From the NCBI GenBank assembly GCA_013399855.1, contig VXAY01005959.1:213905-277904 (forward strand): a stretch of 64,000 nucleotides of DNA, written 5' to 3'. Under the pieces are notes generated by a model. The model saw only the letters and a program-made list of their open reading frames with translations. It made no database searches and was not told where the DNA came from. Of this stretch, positions 1-12,801 are shown piece by piece. Numbering within the stretch: position 1 is the stretch's first letter; each line of letters opens with the position of its first letter. A program made the position numbers and the translations under genes. The stretch is from Oxyruncus cristatus (lineage: Eukaryota; Chordata; Aves; Passeriformes; Cotingidae).

Positions 1-59
1 ATTTGGGTTTGGTGTGTGTCCGAAGTAATGTAACCCCATTTCCATGCTGTGCCCGAACA

Positions 60-430
60 CCAGCGTGGCTGGCAGTGCGAGGGCGGGTGTGCCTGGCCAC
101 GGTGCGGGGCACCGCGCTGCCTCCCTCCTCTGACCTCACAAGGTAGAGAGACACTTGAGCATTTTTCTTTTTTTCCCTCCCTTAAACCTCTCCTCCCTTC
201 CCCCAGTCCCCTATGAGCTTACAACATCTCCTTGTGCTAAAAATAGCCTTCGGTGTCAGCGCGGGCTGAGCGAAGCCGCTGTTGCTCCGCCTGCCCTTTG
301 TTCGAGGGGCTGCGGCACGAACCCGGGGCAGCCCCCGGGAATGTTCGATGCCGGCGCTGCTCCGCCGGCTGATGTCCCTGGCTTTGCAAAGGCAGCTCGG
401 AGCGGTTTGTGACTGGGCCTCGAGCGCTTT
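60..430. promoter_or_regulatory. CpG-rich patch, possible internal promoter or enhancer
   Basis: CpG dinucleotides are dense at about 60-115 and 258-425, in clear contrast to the CpG-poor sequence that follows. No TATA box or convincing first exon with a donor was identified. It could be an alternative ADAP1 promoter, an enhancer, or the tail of a larger island outside the window. Confidence 0.3.
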
Positions 431-1013
431 GTTAAGAAAAAAATCACTTCGTAATCTCAGCTACCTGTTTGGCGTCCTGAAGCAGTGGAGGAATCTCTGC
501 AGAGCAGTTGCTATGGTTTGTATTAACCCAAAAGCGAGCGATGGCCGTGGAGGTATTTCTGGTGAGAGCAGTGGGGTTTGAAGTCTCGCTTTATAAGCAC
601 TAAGTCACATTAGGCTCTGAATACCAGAATAAAAGCTTTAGTGCCACATAACGCTGCGAAATTATAAATGGCCTTTAAAGCCCTGGCTGCGTTACGCGCC
701 TGTAGAGTGAATTGTGCCGTGCAAATAGTTTTATTTTCCCCTCGTTCTGCTTTTTTGCTGGCACGTTTCCCGTAGTGCCAGTGACTTGCCTCCTGATTTA
801 CACCATATATAGAAATGTAGAAAAAGCCTAATTATAACCGGCTCTTCTAACATTTTTTGAGTTGAACTTCTGAAAATACTGGTTGCATCTGTAACCTCAG
901 TCCAAAGGTCTGAGTTTTTCAGAAGTTTCTGTGAGTCTAAATCTCTATTTAACCTCAATGCAGATGTGGCTGACGGGCAAACAGAGCTTTAGCAGGCCTT
1001 GATCTTAGCCGGT

Positions 1014-1047
1014 GGAGAGGAATTTTCAATGGAGAGGAATTTTCAAT
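1014..1047. repeat. 17-bp perfect tandem duplication
   Basis: GGAGAGGAATTTTCAAT occurs at 1014-1030 and again immediately at 1031-1047 with no mismatch, which points to a recent slippage event. No function is implied. Confidence 0.9.
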
Positions 1048-1864
1048 ATAAAGAAATAAGTTAATTTATTTCTACTTATTAGCCTCAAAGAGAAGTTGCT
1101 GCTTGGCTCCGATTGCTTTTTAATGCCACTGTTATCTGATGCTAGTTGTAAAATGGATTAAATTTTCCTCTGATGCTTGAAAGGCTCAAGTATTAGAGCT
1201 GAGCTTTGAGGGAAAGTCAGTAATTTTCTGCTCTGTCCCTGGTTGATGGGAAGCGCTTGTTTTTGTGACGCAGGGCAGCAGCGTGCATCGGGAAAATGCA
1301 GCTGTCACGAGATCCCTCACTGAGGGATGCTTTCTGGTACTGCTGTCTTAGCCCCTCTTTCCCATCCCTGTAAAGCAGATCCCTCACAGACCTAGAGATG
1401 CAAATAAAAAAAATAGCAGTAGCCTGGTTAAAAAGCAGCACAAATCAGGGCAGCCTGGTATTTTGTTGAAAATTCATGTTGACTTTTGTGAAGCAGAGAT
1501 TTGGACATGAGAGGGGAGATGTTTTGTGGTAGGAAGTCATGATACCAGTTCCCTGCAGTGTGTGCTGGTGCTTGGTGTGCACGCTAGGATTGCATCACTG
1601 GTGCCTTCTGTTAAATCACAATTTCCAGTGAATTCCCAGCAGCTGGTTCCAGTATTTGGCTGAACCAAAGCTCCAGGTTTGGCTCTTACTGGATTTCATC
1701 AAAACTGTGTTACAAATCTCACTCTTGCCCATGTCCATAAGGTCTTGGCTGCTGGGTCCCAAAGTCTGGCTGCATTTTCACTCTTCCCAGCTGATACCAG
1801 GAGCAGTTCCTCTGCTTGGCACTGGCACACCCTGGCAGTTTGTGTTTGCGCCCTGGGGGAGCTG

Positions 1865-1900
1865 GAGATGGGACTGATCTCTGAGATGGGGCTGATCTCT
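1865..1900. repeat. 18-bp tandem duplication
   Basis: Two adjacent 18-bp copies (1865-1882 and 1883-1900), beginning GAGATGGG and ending CTGATCTCT, differ at one base (A or G at the ninth position). It is intronic. Confidence 0.85.
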
Positions 1901-3644
1901 GAACATGGCTGGATTTATGTCTGAATGAGGAGCCCAGGGCACAGGGATGCCCTGTCTCAGTGTCCCAGAGAGTAAAATGATTGGGCAGGGACTGCACTGG
2001 GGAATTTGGCCTCTTGGCTGAGTTTTGCAGCCTGCCGTGAGCTTGGTGCTGTGCAAGTCCTGCCGATGCTTCTCTTCGTGGTTGTTGGAGCCGTGGGAAG
2101 CACGGCAGGGAGGGATGCAGGGAGGAATGTGGGAGGGCAGGCTGAGTGGCTCTAGCCCTCTCTGAAAGGGATGCAACCTCATCACAGTTTGCTTTTCAAG
2201 GGAGCATAAGAATGTTTTAGGACTTCAATGGTGTGCAAGAGCGTTACGTGCAGATTGCACCCAGTGCTCTGGGTGCTCCACGGATGCCCTGAAAAAGCAG
2301 CCCCTGTCCAGAGGTTATCACGAGAGGGTACGTAGCAGAGGGCTGGGTATGTGAGCGTCCAGTGGACAACTCCAAACCCTGCAGTTCCCCCAGCCCAGCA
2401 CCAAGGTCGCTGGAGGCTGATGTGCTATTGTCGGGAGGGGGTTAAAGCACAAGCATCATTCCAGTGAGCAACCTTGCCTGGCATGGAAACCTCCTTCTCA
2501 TGCTGCCAGAGCCACAGAGAGGCTTCTGTTCTCCGGGCACTGACATCAGCTGGGACGTGAGTCACGCTGGGAGCCAGGCTTGGTGGGCACTGGTCCCGCT
2601 GCCTCCCCACACCCTGGGTGATGCCTTGTTTGGTGGGTCCAAGCCCCCACGCTTGGTGCTCACCCGTGCAGCACCTGGCATGTGCCAGGTGCAACGTTTG
2701 CAGTCCCAGGAGCAGGGCATGGTGCCCCAGTGGGTGGGTGTGAGGTCTGGTGCCTGCATCCATGCCCTGGCATTTGTGCTGTGTACAGAAAAGGGGGACT
2801 AAGGCCTGGGTTATTTTTTTTTTTCCCCAAAAACCTTTTGTCTAAAAGGGAGGAATAGTTGAAGATGAAAGGCTCTGGAAAAAATTGAAATGGTTGAAAA
2901 AGGAAAGTCAAAATGTGTTCAGCTGAAGCAGATGGGACACTTTTGCTCGTGCTAAGTCTCCTTTTCATGTCTTTCCAGTATAATCCTTTATGTGTTTAAC
3001 ATTACACAACTCCCTGTCAGGACTTGCTCCAAGAAACCTTTCCCCATCCTCTCCTTGGAGGTTTGATGGAAATGCAGTCATTCCTTTAAAACAAATACCC
3101 ACTTCTTCTTCCTTGGTGTGCCCTGGCACTGCTACCACAGTAAGGGAATCGGGTGGGGGGTGATGCTGGGCAGGTCACTTCTGCTCTCTGCAGCCTCATC
3201 CAGACCAGAGCAAAAACTGACACAACAGCTTGTCTCCAGGGTGAAAAAATACTGAGCTAATTTGCCTTGAAAGGAAAGGGATCCACTTGAAAAAAATCCA
3301 CTGAAGAAACCAGCAGCAGATCTAATCCCCAGCCAGACTAACAGCATCCTCTGCAGCTTCCACAGTGGGTCTGGGCAGGGCTGTGGAGGGAATGGGCCCT
3401 CCTGGGGAGCTGCCTGTGGTGGGTCCTGCTCAGCCTCACTCCACATTAACAACTCCACGATATAAATGATGTAAACATCAAGCACGGACTTCGCTGCACT
3501 AAAGACAAGGCACATCAAAGAGCTGTTTAACAAACTAAACTCGTGACGAGGATGCAAGGGGGGATCACAGTGTGTTTGTCTTATTACTACTTTTTCTTGT
3601 GTGAGGGGAGCAGGCCCATGGCAGGGACCCACACGTGGCATTGT

Positions 3645-3912
3645 TCCCGTGCCAGGATGCACTGATGTCTCCACAGAACTGTCATCATATGACCAGGAGC
3701 TGGAGCAGCCTTTCAGTGCCTTCCAGGAGCATTTGGATGTGCTGACTGAGATGCTGTCCAACCCCTCTGAAAGAGCACGGCCACCTCCTGAGGCTCTGTT
3801 AGAATCAAAGGAAGATGCTGCACCATTTCCCAGACTTGCTAAGGAGGCACCACTCAGGGTCACCACCAGAAGGCAAAGGAAAGGACTCCAAATGCAAAAG
3901 CCTTCCTTTTAG
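3645..3912 (+). CDS. Unidentified open frame, possible orphan exon or gene relic
   Basis: A plus-strand frame is open to a TAG at 3910-3912. It reads as an acidic, helix-like stretch (STELSSYDQELEQPFSAFQE at its start), then a proline-rich piece, then a basic C-terminus with TTRRQRK. The frame has no upstream ATG: its nominal start at 3601 is a GTG. It could begin after a CAG acceptor at about 3654 or 3676, both with modest pyrimidine tracts. The opposite strand is also open from 3866 to 3132 (244 codons), which often happens across coding DNA. I do not recognise the protein, and it is not part of ADAP1. It may be an unannotated terminal exon, a decayed gene, or chance. Confidence 0.18.
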
Positions 3913-4485
3913 AGTTAACTTTGGAGCATTTTTATTTTTTCTACCTCTCTGGGCCATGGCAAGAGGCCAATGACTGCTGTTACACTTTCCAGGAAATCCA
4001 TGAACATTGCAGTGACAAAGTGATGGGGCGGTGATGGATCCTACAGATAGCTGCTGTAGGAAGAAAAACATCTAGCAAAGAGAAATACTCTGATGTCTTC
4101 AGCTCCCCTAAATCAGAAAAGCATTTTGGCAGCCAGAAATCGCAGGTGAGGACCTGTGGGTCTGAACTTGGAGGAGGAGGAGGAGCAGTTGGCCAAGCAA
4201 GGCGTTGGCAGCTGGCTCTGGGAAGGGGGTAGCACCACAGCGAGCTAAAGCTGGATGTTCACAGCTAGTTTAGGATCCAGCTGTAATTTTAACAGCTGGT
4301 TCTGTCAAGCTGCCTTCAGCATAGCTCTGCTCCAGCTTCTATAATTAGCCAGAGAGCAGCAGCTCTTGAGCAAAAAGTGAGGCAGCAGCAATGCTCATGC
4401 AGGGGAAGCAGAGCAATGTGGGAGTGAACCTTGCTGAAAGGGGTAAGGGCTGCCCCATGAAATTTTAAATAGTTAGAGGTTGGTC

Positions 4486-4506
4486 TTTTTTTTTTTTTTT
4501 TTTTTT
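4486..4506. repeat. Poly-T run (21 nt)
   Basis: An uninterrupted T run sits inside the upstream ADAP1 intron. A retroposon tail in reverse orientation is possible, but no flanking target-site duplication was recognised. Confidence 0.8.
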
Positions 4507-7500
4507 CCCATCTAAGCACTTGGTGCAAAATGTTTCATTAGGGGTTTTTTGGCCTCTCAAAAAAGCACACCTAAGAAATGTTGTTTCGTTTTGCATCATC
4601 CTTAACAGAAATGTTTACGTTTGTCAACTCAAACCAAAAGCATTTAATTTGTGCTCAGTTTGAGGTCATTGAATTTGCTGAGCTAGTGCTCATGAACTAG
4701 AACTCTCATGGGTGAGCTGGTCTGGGCCCCTCCATCCCTTGGACTTTCTTGGCAGCTCGAAGTGCTGCCTGTGTCTTGGGGTGTGCTCTGGATGCTCCCT
4801 GGGGATGGCCAGAGCTGTGGGTGCTCTCTGGGAGAATCAGGCCACCTGGTGAGGATAGACTATAAGATCAGTAAACGTGTGAAACACCCCAGCTATAATT
4901 ATCATTACTCACTCCTGTCCTTGAGCTTTCCCTGTTTGAGGTCAACCACCTTGAAATACTGTGTTTTGATATTTCTGAGGCTGCCTGTTCTTGTAACCTT
5001 GGGTTTTCACAGGCAACAAACGGACCTATACCAACTGGAGAGAGCTGGTTCTCCATGTTTTTGATGATAAACATCTACTGAAAGAATAGAGCCATCCCTT
5101 TCCATTTCTGATGCTTTATGAAGGTAGTTATTGTGCCCTGGCTCTCCTGGTGTTTCTCTGTGGTTTTATACTGTGCACGTTCACCTTCCCTGTGTAGTGA
5201 CACAGGACCGAAAGGCTGAGGTGTCTTTTTTTTCTGCTAATGAGAAGGGAGTGACTAGGAAGCAATAGGATAGCAAAGGACATGGAAAAGGCTGTTTTCA
5301 TGGCAATTTGTCCTAGCTTAATTAAATTTCCACCAAAGGAAGATCCGTTTTGCGTTGAAGACCTGTGCAGGGTCGGGTGGTTTCTGTCTCTCACCAGACA
5401 AAGAACATTTTCCAGGGTGAGGTCATATCTTTTTCTGAAGTTTGCCAGAGATGTAGCTGAGTTAGATCATCCTTCACTCAAAAGTGGGAGCATTTGCTGA
5501 CGCTTCTTTCTTCCCCACACCAGCCCATTTCCACCTGCATTTTCCCCCTGTAGGGAGCTCACCCAAGTTTTCACCTTGAAATCTCTGATGCAGCAGCAAA
5601 GCCTCTGCAGCAGAGGAGTTGCCCACACCCCACTTCTTGGATGCTTACAGTGAAATTGGACTTGGAGGTGGCTCCCCAGCTGACTAAATAGGACTGGTTT
5701 TATAAATCCTGCTGCAGTTGAGGTGCAGACAAAGCAGCCACCTCCAGTTTCATAACCAGGGCAGCCCATGAGGGACATGGTTATGTGGCACAGCAGTAAC
5801 AAACAGTATATCCCCAAAATACCTGAAAGACAAGGAGGTTGCTCCACAGGGAGTGAATTTCAAACTTTCACGCATTGCAGAGGCTGGAAGAAAAAATTTT
5901 AGCCTAGCAAAACCGACGGGAGTTTTGGTCAATGAATTATTGGGGCAGAATTTAGCCTTGATTTATATAATTCCGGGAGCTCATTAAGTGGGATTACACT
6001 GCTCCAGGGGATGGAGGGGGATAGTTTTAGAAAAATCAAGGTGTGCAAATGTCCTTGTGCAACCTGGAGGTTGCGGCTGCGCTGCCAAATGCTCCTCCCT
6101 TGATAGCACAGCTGCCAGAGCATCCTGTACTGGCTGATTTCTGGGACAGCTGTAACACCAGCAGCCAAGAGAGGAGCAAGTCCTAAATATAAAAAATCTC
6201 CTCCTTTCCTGCATAAAGTTTTGACTGTAAATGTATTGAATGCTCAATAAAAGACATTCAGGAGCCATTAGCACTGCAGCAGATATGCTCAAAGCCCTTT
6301 GGATTTCTCTTCAAAGCAAAGAAAGAGGAATGTTATGTGCATGTGAGAATGGGTTTCCATGATTTGTGTGGCAGTGCTGCCTGTGTGGGGGAAATGCTTT
6401 ACTCTGGGATGCCCTGGACAGAGGGTCTTAAACCCATCTGAAGTCTGTGGTGAACTTCTCTGCTGACTTCTGTAAAGCTCTCTTGGGGGGTTAAATTCAT
6501 CTCATCCTTCCTTGGACTGATCTGTGTGAGCAGCTGCCCAGGCTGAGATTTTATTTATTGGTGTGGGTAAGAGACTCCTAAAGGTCTAAAGCTATTCAGG
6601 GCTGGGAGGCTCCTGGTCCCATAGCTGGGGTTCAAGGATGTCTGTGTGAAACCCAGACGTTCAGGTGGTCCCTGGTGCTTTGCAGGTGTTTCGAGCTGAA
6701 GCCTCAGCAGCAGGTTGGTGCAGCCCATCCACGGTGCATAGGGAGGGTAAAAGTCTCCTCATCCCCGGCTCTTTCAGGGCGTCACCTCTTTGCTTTCTGC
6801 AGAGGAGTCGTTGCAGTGGCACGTGAGGGCCGCAGTTGGGTTCTCCCTCACCTTGCAGAGGTCCAGGCAGGACCAGCTCTGTGTTGGGCAGGGGTGATGG
6901 GTGTGGGAAGGAGGCAGCAGTTCCTCCAGGAGGGAAAGCTGCAGAACATCTTCCCGTGCAGCTTCTGTGCAAGTAACTCACAGTGGCTGCAGCAAGGATT
7001 TTAGAATTTTTTTTTTTTTTTTGAAGTGTTTATCTTGCCCAAGGAGGATCCTTGTCCTGTGGTTTGGGAGCAGTTTGGCTCTCAAAATTCAGCTCCTGAA
7101 GTGACCTGCTGTACGGGTGTCATTATGACTTAGCACTGCGTGCCTGTCCTGAAACGTTTTCTTTCCCAGCTCTCCATCTAAATCAGGCTTTGAGTGCACT
7201 CAGTGCTGGTAAATGGGATGAGCATCGCACTGGGAACCTCCCAGCTTTCATCTGCCTTTTATTATAAAAGACTGGCTTCAGAAGATCAAAACCTGAAGGT
7301 TATTTGCCTGTAACGGGGTTTTTTCCTCTGAGCAGCCAGCAGCTCCGGGGTGGGTATGCAGGGATGCCACTCGAAGAGGAAGCATTTGATTTCCAAGTGA
7401 AATTAGATTCCACATTCAATTCTGAATAACGCAAGAAGCGCAAGACATTTTCTGTAGCAAGGGGTTGTAACATCTCCCAGCAGATACAATCGAATTGCTC

Positions 7501-8541
7501 TGCAGCAGTCAGCTATGGTCTTATCTCTGATATGTAAACACTTGCTGAGTAATTAAGTTACCATGGAAGTTGTACTGTGTCGATGGTCAATTATAAGATA
7601 AACTGATAAAAGGCAGGATGTGGCTGTGTTCTCTACCAAACCTGATAGGCCTGAAGCAGACAGGTGAAGACTTGGGAATTGTATATTTTGGGGTTTTCTC
7701 CTGATAATTGTTCCCACGCGGCGCTTTCAGGGGAGGTGAGTGCTCACTGGGAGATCCATATCACTCTGCTAAAAGAAGGGTTTTTTTCTCTGGTAAAAGT
7801 CCTTCGCACCACTTTACCTTGGGCAGTCTCTTGCCCACTGGCTGTCACTTCCTGATGCCGGGATTTCCCACTTTTCAGGTCGCTGTTGGCTTCCCTGGCT
7901 CCACAGAGGCACCTTGTGTGCCTCGTTCCTGCCACACTCAGTCGGCACAAGGGGAAAAGTGATCCCACCTGAGATACCTTCCGGGAGCATGAATGACTGT
8001 GCTAATGTCTTTGTCACCTGAGAGCTGCTCCATAGGGAATCATAACATGTGATTAAAGAAACCAGTTAAAAACAGCTTAGGAAGCTGGATTAGGTACATG
8101 ATCTCTTATTATGGCTCCTTTTAGCTGACAACCCGGTGAAAGAAGGGGGGGTTTGGATTACATGGGGAAACATCAAACCTGACAGGAGTGTTTTCTGACT
8201 GTTCGGCTTAGTGGTGTCATGTACAATTTTAATCAGATTTAAATAGTGGCAAACATCACAGGCTTAATGGATTTCAGCTTTATTATTGGGGCTTTGCTTG
8301 GAAGCAATTTGGATTTTCAGCTGTGAGGCAGCAATGAAGTGTATTCACAATGACATTTAAATGGGACTGGAAATCCAGGGACCAACCTTGCATTTAAATG
8401 CCACACGTGTGTGGGGACAGACCTCATCTTCCTTCTGTCAGACTCAGGATTGTGATGTGTGGTGTAAGCTCAGCCCCATTTTTTTTTTTTTTTCCATAGA
8501 GATGGTGCATTTGGCTCCATTTTCCATATTGGTCTGAGCAG

Positions 8542-8601
8542 CTGGGTAGCTGAACTAACACCTTTTTCTATTCTGGGTAGCTGAACTAACACCTTTTTCT
8601 A
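8542..8601. repeat. 31-bp-period tandem duplication
   Basis: Two identical 29-bp copies at 8542-8570 and 8573-8601, starting CTGGGTAGCTGAACTAACAC and ending TTTTTCTA, are separated by TT. This is a recent tandem duplication in an intron. Confidence 0.9.
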
Positions 8602-11600
8602 CTACAATGGTTTTGTTGCTCAGGATGAAGCAAGACAACAATGTCTTTTTGCAAGGATCTGCAGAGTTTGTTTTCCATGCTTGGCTTCAACCTTGGAGTT
8701 GTTCTACACATGTTCTAAAATGGTCTCTGTCCTCTGTTTTAGGACCTCGGTTGCTCAGCCCATGCTCAGGCTTTGAATGGTTTTGGCTGTGCTAGTTTGG
8801 GGTGATTTGACCAGAAGAAAAACAGTCTCTGAGGACACTGACACCTGTATTTCTGCAGAGGTGTGGCCCTGCCTCCAAACTGGCTCTTTTGGGGTATCTT
8901 TTTTTTTACATTGTGGGAGAAGATGCCTTGGAAGAAATCAAGGATCACGTTTGACTTTGCTCAGAGGATTGGTAATGGGAGACAGCCCTGTACCTCCAGC
9001 CCTCGGGCACTGAGTACCCAGAGCTGTCAGAGACCAAAGGTACCATTTTATGACAGCTGGTAGTTGAGGTCTGGTCAACTGGTTGGTGCTCTGGGTCCTG
9101 CATGAGCAGAAAAAGGAGGAAAAGGGGAACATCGGTGCTTTTCAAATTCCCCGTTATCAGTAAAGGGAAATGTGTGTTCCTTCTGCCTTGTGTTTTCTGT
9201 GCCACCTCTCACCACCGACCTGAGGTTTCATCTACTTCCAGCTCTGAGCTGAGCATTCGTGATGGTGTTTTCCCTCAGAAGGCCAAGGAGATGTCTGTGT
9301 GGTGTTATCTGAATCATCTACTAAATCCTGGCTTTCTGTCTGATGCAGCCATTCTAGTGCTAATTGCCTTTGATTAAGTCAATCGTTTGCAGAGTGAGTG
9401 GGTTAATTGGGTATTGTGGAAGCAATCAATCTCATCAGCTGCTTGCATCCATAGCTGAGGCTCGACAATGCAGCGGGACAATAATTGTTTTATGAGCTCC
9501 TGGAAGGCAGCAGAGGCAGACTGGATGGCAACAGGAAACCCTTCTCTGCAAAATGGCCTTTAGGAAAGGTAATTTGGATGCGAAGTGCTCATTAGGAGAG
9601 GACTGATGGATTAAGAGCTGGGAAACTTGCACCTCTAAAATTGTGAGTGCCTGAAAAATGGTTGGTGGGGGTGTCAGGGTGCTGCACGAGGAAGGTCTCG
9701 GGTTCCTTTGCCTGGCTGGGCGAGATGTGATGAGGATGTGTTATCTTAGCAGGGGATAAAGAGTTCTCTTAAGGGAGGTGAAGGGAGACCACTTCACTCT
9801 CAAGGCTGTGAGTGTGAGGTGAGACATGCCAGGCACCCACCTTACATCAGGTGCACCCAGAGCTTATCTCCCAGGCGTCCTGGGGGCAGAGACTGCTTTG
9901 CAGGATCCCTGAACGCCTCCTCGTTCTCTCCTTGCTTGAGGCCCTAATTTCTAAAGCACTGAACTGTGCAGGAGCAGTAGCAGCTCTGGGTGGCTCCCCA
10001 CCTGGTCAGTGCAGGAGAACCCCTGGGGGAAGGATGCCCACCTCATTATCAAGCCCTCCAGGTCCCCTCTGCCTCCTGTGCCTCGGGATGCTGACACCTC
10101 CAACACTCCTGTCTCTGCACTGCTGAACGTGGGGCCAGCAGGAAGCGTATTTATCCGGAGATGACTGCAGAATTGTTTGCTGGGAAGTTACAAGCTCCTC
10201 AGCACAGCTGCAGACAGGGAAAACAAAGGCAAAAAAGCAAGCTGCTGGTGCTGTGCAGCGGAGCAGGGTAGTGTTTGCAGCTTTGACTGAAAGCTGGGCT
10301 GAGGGGTTTGACCAACCTTGACCCTGCTTGCTTGTTATGTATGGGGAGGATGTGGACAGAGAGCGATGTTTTCACTCCATGAGAAAATTTAGTTTTCCTT
10401 AGTTTACAACTTGTATTGGATTGCAAACACTTAAAATATTCAAATTGAAGTAATTGAAATGTCTTGCTTTGATGGTGGCTGAATGCTACAGGAAGAAATG
10501 TATTAACACTTAGAGCAATCAAACCAAACTGTTTACACTGAGGCCAAACAAGAGGAGTACAGTTCTAAAGGCAGCCCTAGTCCAAGTCCAGTCTGTAGGC
10601 AAAACAGAGAATATGCCACCTTCTCCATCCAGCCCTCTGCCTGTGGATGGTGGGGGTTTGTTTTGGAAGGAGTGTCCTTCAGTCTCATTGTTTTAAAAGG
10701 AGGTTGTGACACCGGGGTCAGAGGCGATGTGGGATGTCAGGGATTCACCACTCAACTGCTCCAAATAATTATGCAGTTCCTTAACCTCTCAGAAAAGGTG
10801 GGCACATCATGTCAAGTGAGCACCTATCCCCCGTTCTGCCTTAATTAACACCTTACAATGCTAATACTGCAGAGTGCTCAGCTTCTGACACACAGAGGAG
10901 TGGAGATAGAGACCCTGCAATTTCAGCAGCAAAGTGATGGAGTTGTATTTGAATCTTCTCCAAAGCTCTGAATTGGGGTCAACACACTTTAACTGCTTAG
11001 AGGAAGGAAAACCTTCTTCTACAGGAGGAGATGCCCTGCCTGAACTCTAGGAAAATGGTATTACCCTTGGATTAGTTGTACATTTTTTTTCTCCTATTTC
11101 AGCCTCCCATGCTTTGTCTTGCAGTGAGATAAGAAGGCAAGACACCACACAGTGAAGCAGTTGGGCTTGGGGATGGTATAAAGCGCCAAAGTTATCGAAG
11201 AGCAGATGTGGCTTTAAGTCCCAGTTTATAATGCCTTACTTAAAATTACAGAAGCAAAGTCCATGCATGGTTTTTGCAAGGCAGTGGATCTGATCCACTG
11301 GATCAGGAGGGTCTTTTGTTCTCTGAGAACAAAGGCTAAAACTGAACCAGTAATTCTGGGTACTTCCTACAATCCACATTCTCAGAGACCAAAAACCCCC
11401 ATCATTAACGAAGCTCTGTAACAGCCTTCTGAGGTGGGGAAGTAGCAATATCCCTCTTCCGAAGAAACGGGGAACTTGAACCAATTGCTGGCGGAAGTCA
11501 GATGGAAAGATGGGGGCTACAGCAGATTTTCTTGGTAGAAAGTCCTCTCCCTTGCTTCCTCTGCAGCCTCTCGGAGAGCAAGAAGGCTGGGCTACACCAC

Positions 11601-12250
11601 AGCACCCCGTGGGTCCTGCCAGTTTTACCTGCCTGGCTTGAAGGAGCCTCAGACACCAGCCCACCTGAGCTGACACAAGGCCGTGCACTATCTTCTGTTC
11701 AATCAACCAGCAGGGTGACCCTGTTTTCTTTGCCCCAGAGTTTTAGCTGAGGTGACGAAGCGAGTGTGGAAGTGCCAGTTCCTCATTTTACCTTGGAAGC
11801 TCCGTAACAGGTCAAAAATACCCATTTGGGCTGTGTGGTTTCAGGTCGTATTACACACCGTTTGTTGGCTGACTTTGTCTCGACTGCTTGGTGGGTTTTT
11901 TGCAAGTGTCACAGGTTTGTGCCAGAGCAGCTTGCAAAGGCAAGTGATTGATTTTCCTCCTTGGCAGGCAGCTGAAGTGATGCAGAACACTTGACATCCA
12001 AGCAGCAGCGGTGTTAGCAAAGCAAGAGTGGTGTTCCTAGAGGGCGGCTGTAGGTGCTCTGCAGCAGGCAGTCCTCTCTGCAGTCACAGTTGGGTGCTGG
12101 TGATCAGTGGGATGATGGCAGGCGGCTGCATCCCTCGTTCTGGGCTTTGGGAGAGTGTTGGTGACATGATGCTGCACAGTCTAACACCAGCAGTCAGCAG
12201 GTGGTGTGGGGCTAGTGGTTGTTCAGCTTCTACGTAAGCAGAACAGCCTT

Positions 12251-12430
12251 CATAGAATCCCAGAATGGTTTGGGTTGGAAGGGACCTAAATCTAGTTCCA
12301 ACCCCTGCTCTGGGCAGGGACGCCTCCCGCAGGTTGTTCCAAGCCCTCTCCAGCCCGGCCTTGAGCACTTCCAGGGATGGGGCAGCCACAGCTTCCCTGG
12401 GTAAGGTGTGCCAGGGCCTCACCGCCCAGG
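12251..12430 (-). mobile_element. CR1 LINE 3'-end fragment
   Basis: The plus strand reads as the reverse complement of the typical avian CR1 tail: ATAGAATCCCAGAATGGTTT, then GGTTGGAAGGGACCT, then TTGAGCACTTCCAGGGATGG and a GTGCCAGGGCCTCACC block. The element therefore runs leftwards, with its 3' terminus near 12251 and 5' truncation near 12430. CR1 elements are usually 5'-truncated and lack target duplications. This copy supports an avian or reptilian source. Confidence 0.85.
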
Positions 12431-12779
12431 AAGATCTGGATATGGCCAGACAACTCTAAATATTGCTGAGGTGGTTCAGCCCACAGAGACAAGGAAGAGA
12501 GGGTTTGGTTTCTGACTCCGATGCCCTCTGGTATGAGATCAGTTGCCTGTTCAGCCTCCTGCAGTTTTGTTTCTCAGCACCTTCTCTTGCTGTTTTCACA
12601 ACCCTTTACATCAGGACATTGAGGACATGTCTTGCTGACACACTGTTTGCCTGGGGAACCTGTTTGGGTTCATGTTGCGTTCAAGTCCAGTTCACAGTGT
12701 TTTGCACTGATGGATGTTGACAGGGGTGCAGGCAGCAGGTTTGGGCAGAGCAGAGGAGCAGCTCCCAAGGATGCAGCCC

Positions 12780-12801
12780 TGGAGGGAGGGAGGGAGGGAG
12801 C
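12780..12801. repeat. GGGA-type simple repeat followed by a purine tract
   Basis: Several GGAG/GGGA units are followed by an A/G-rich stretch to about 12830. This is a low-complexity intronic tract. Confidence 0.7.

Noticed and set aside
11236..11706. 156-codon minus-strand frame
   Set aside because: It has no domain, no homology I recognise and no exon signals, and its length is compatible with chance.
12028..12492. Several overlapping frames of 60-112 codons
   Set aside because: They overlap the non-coding 3' tail of a CR1 element.
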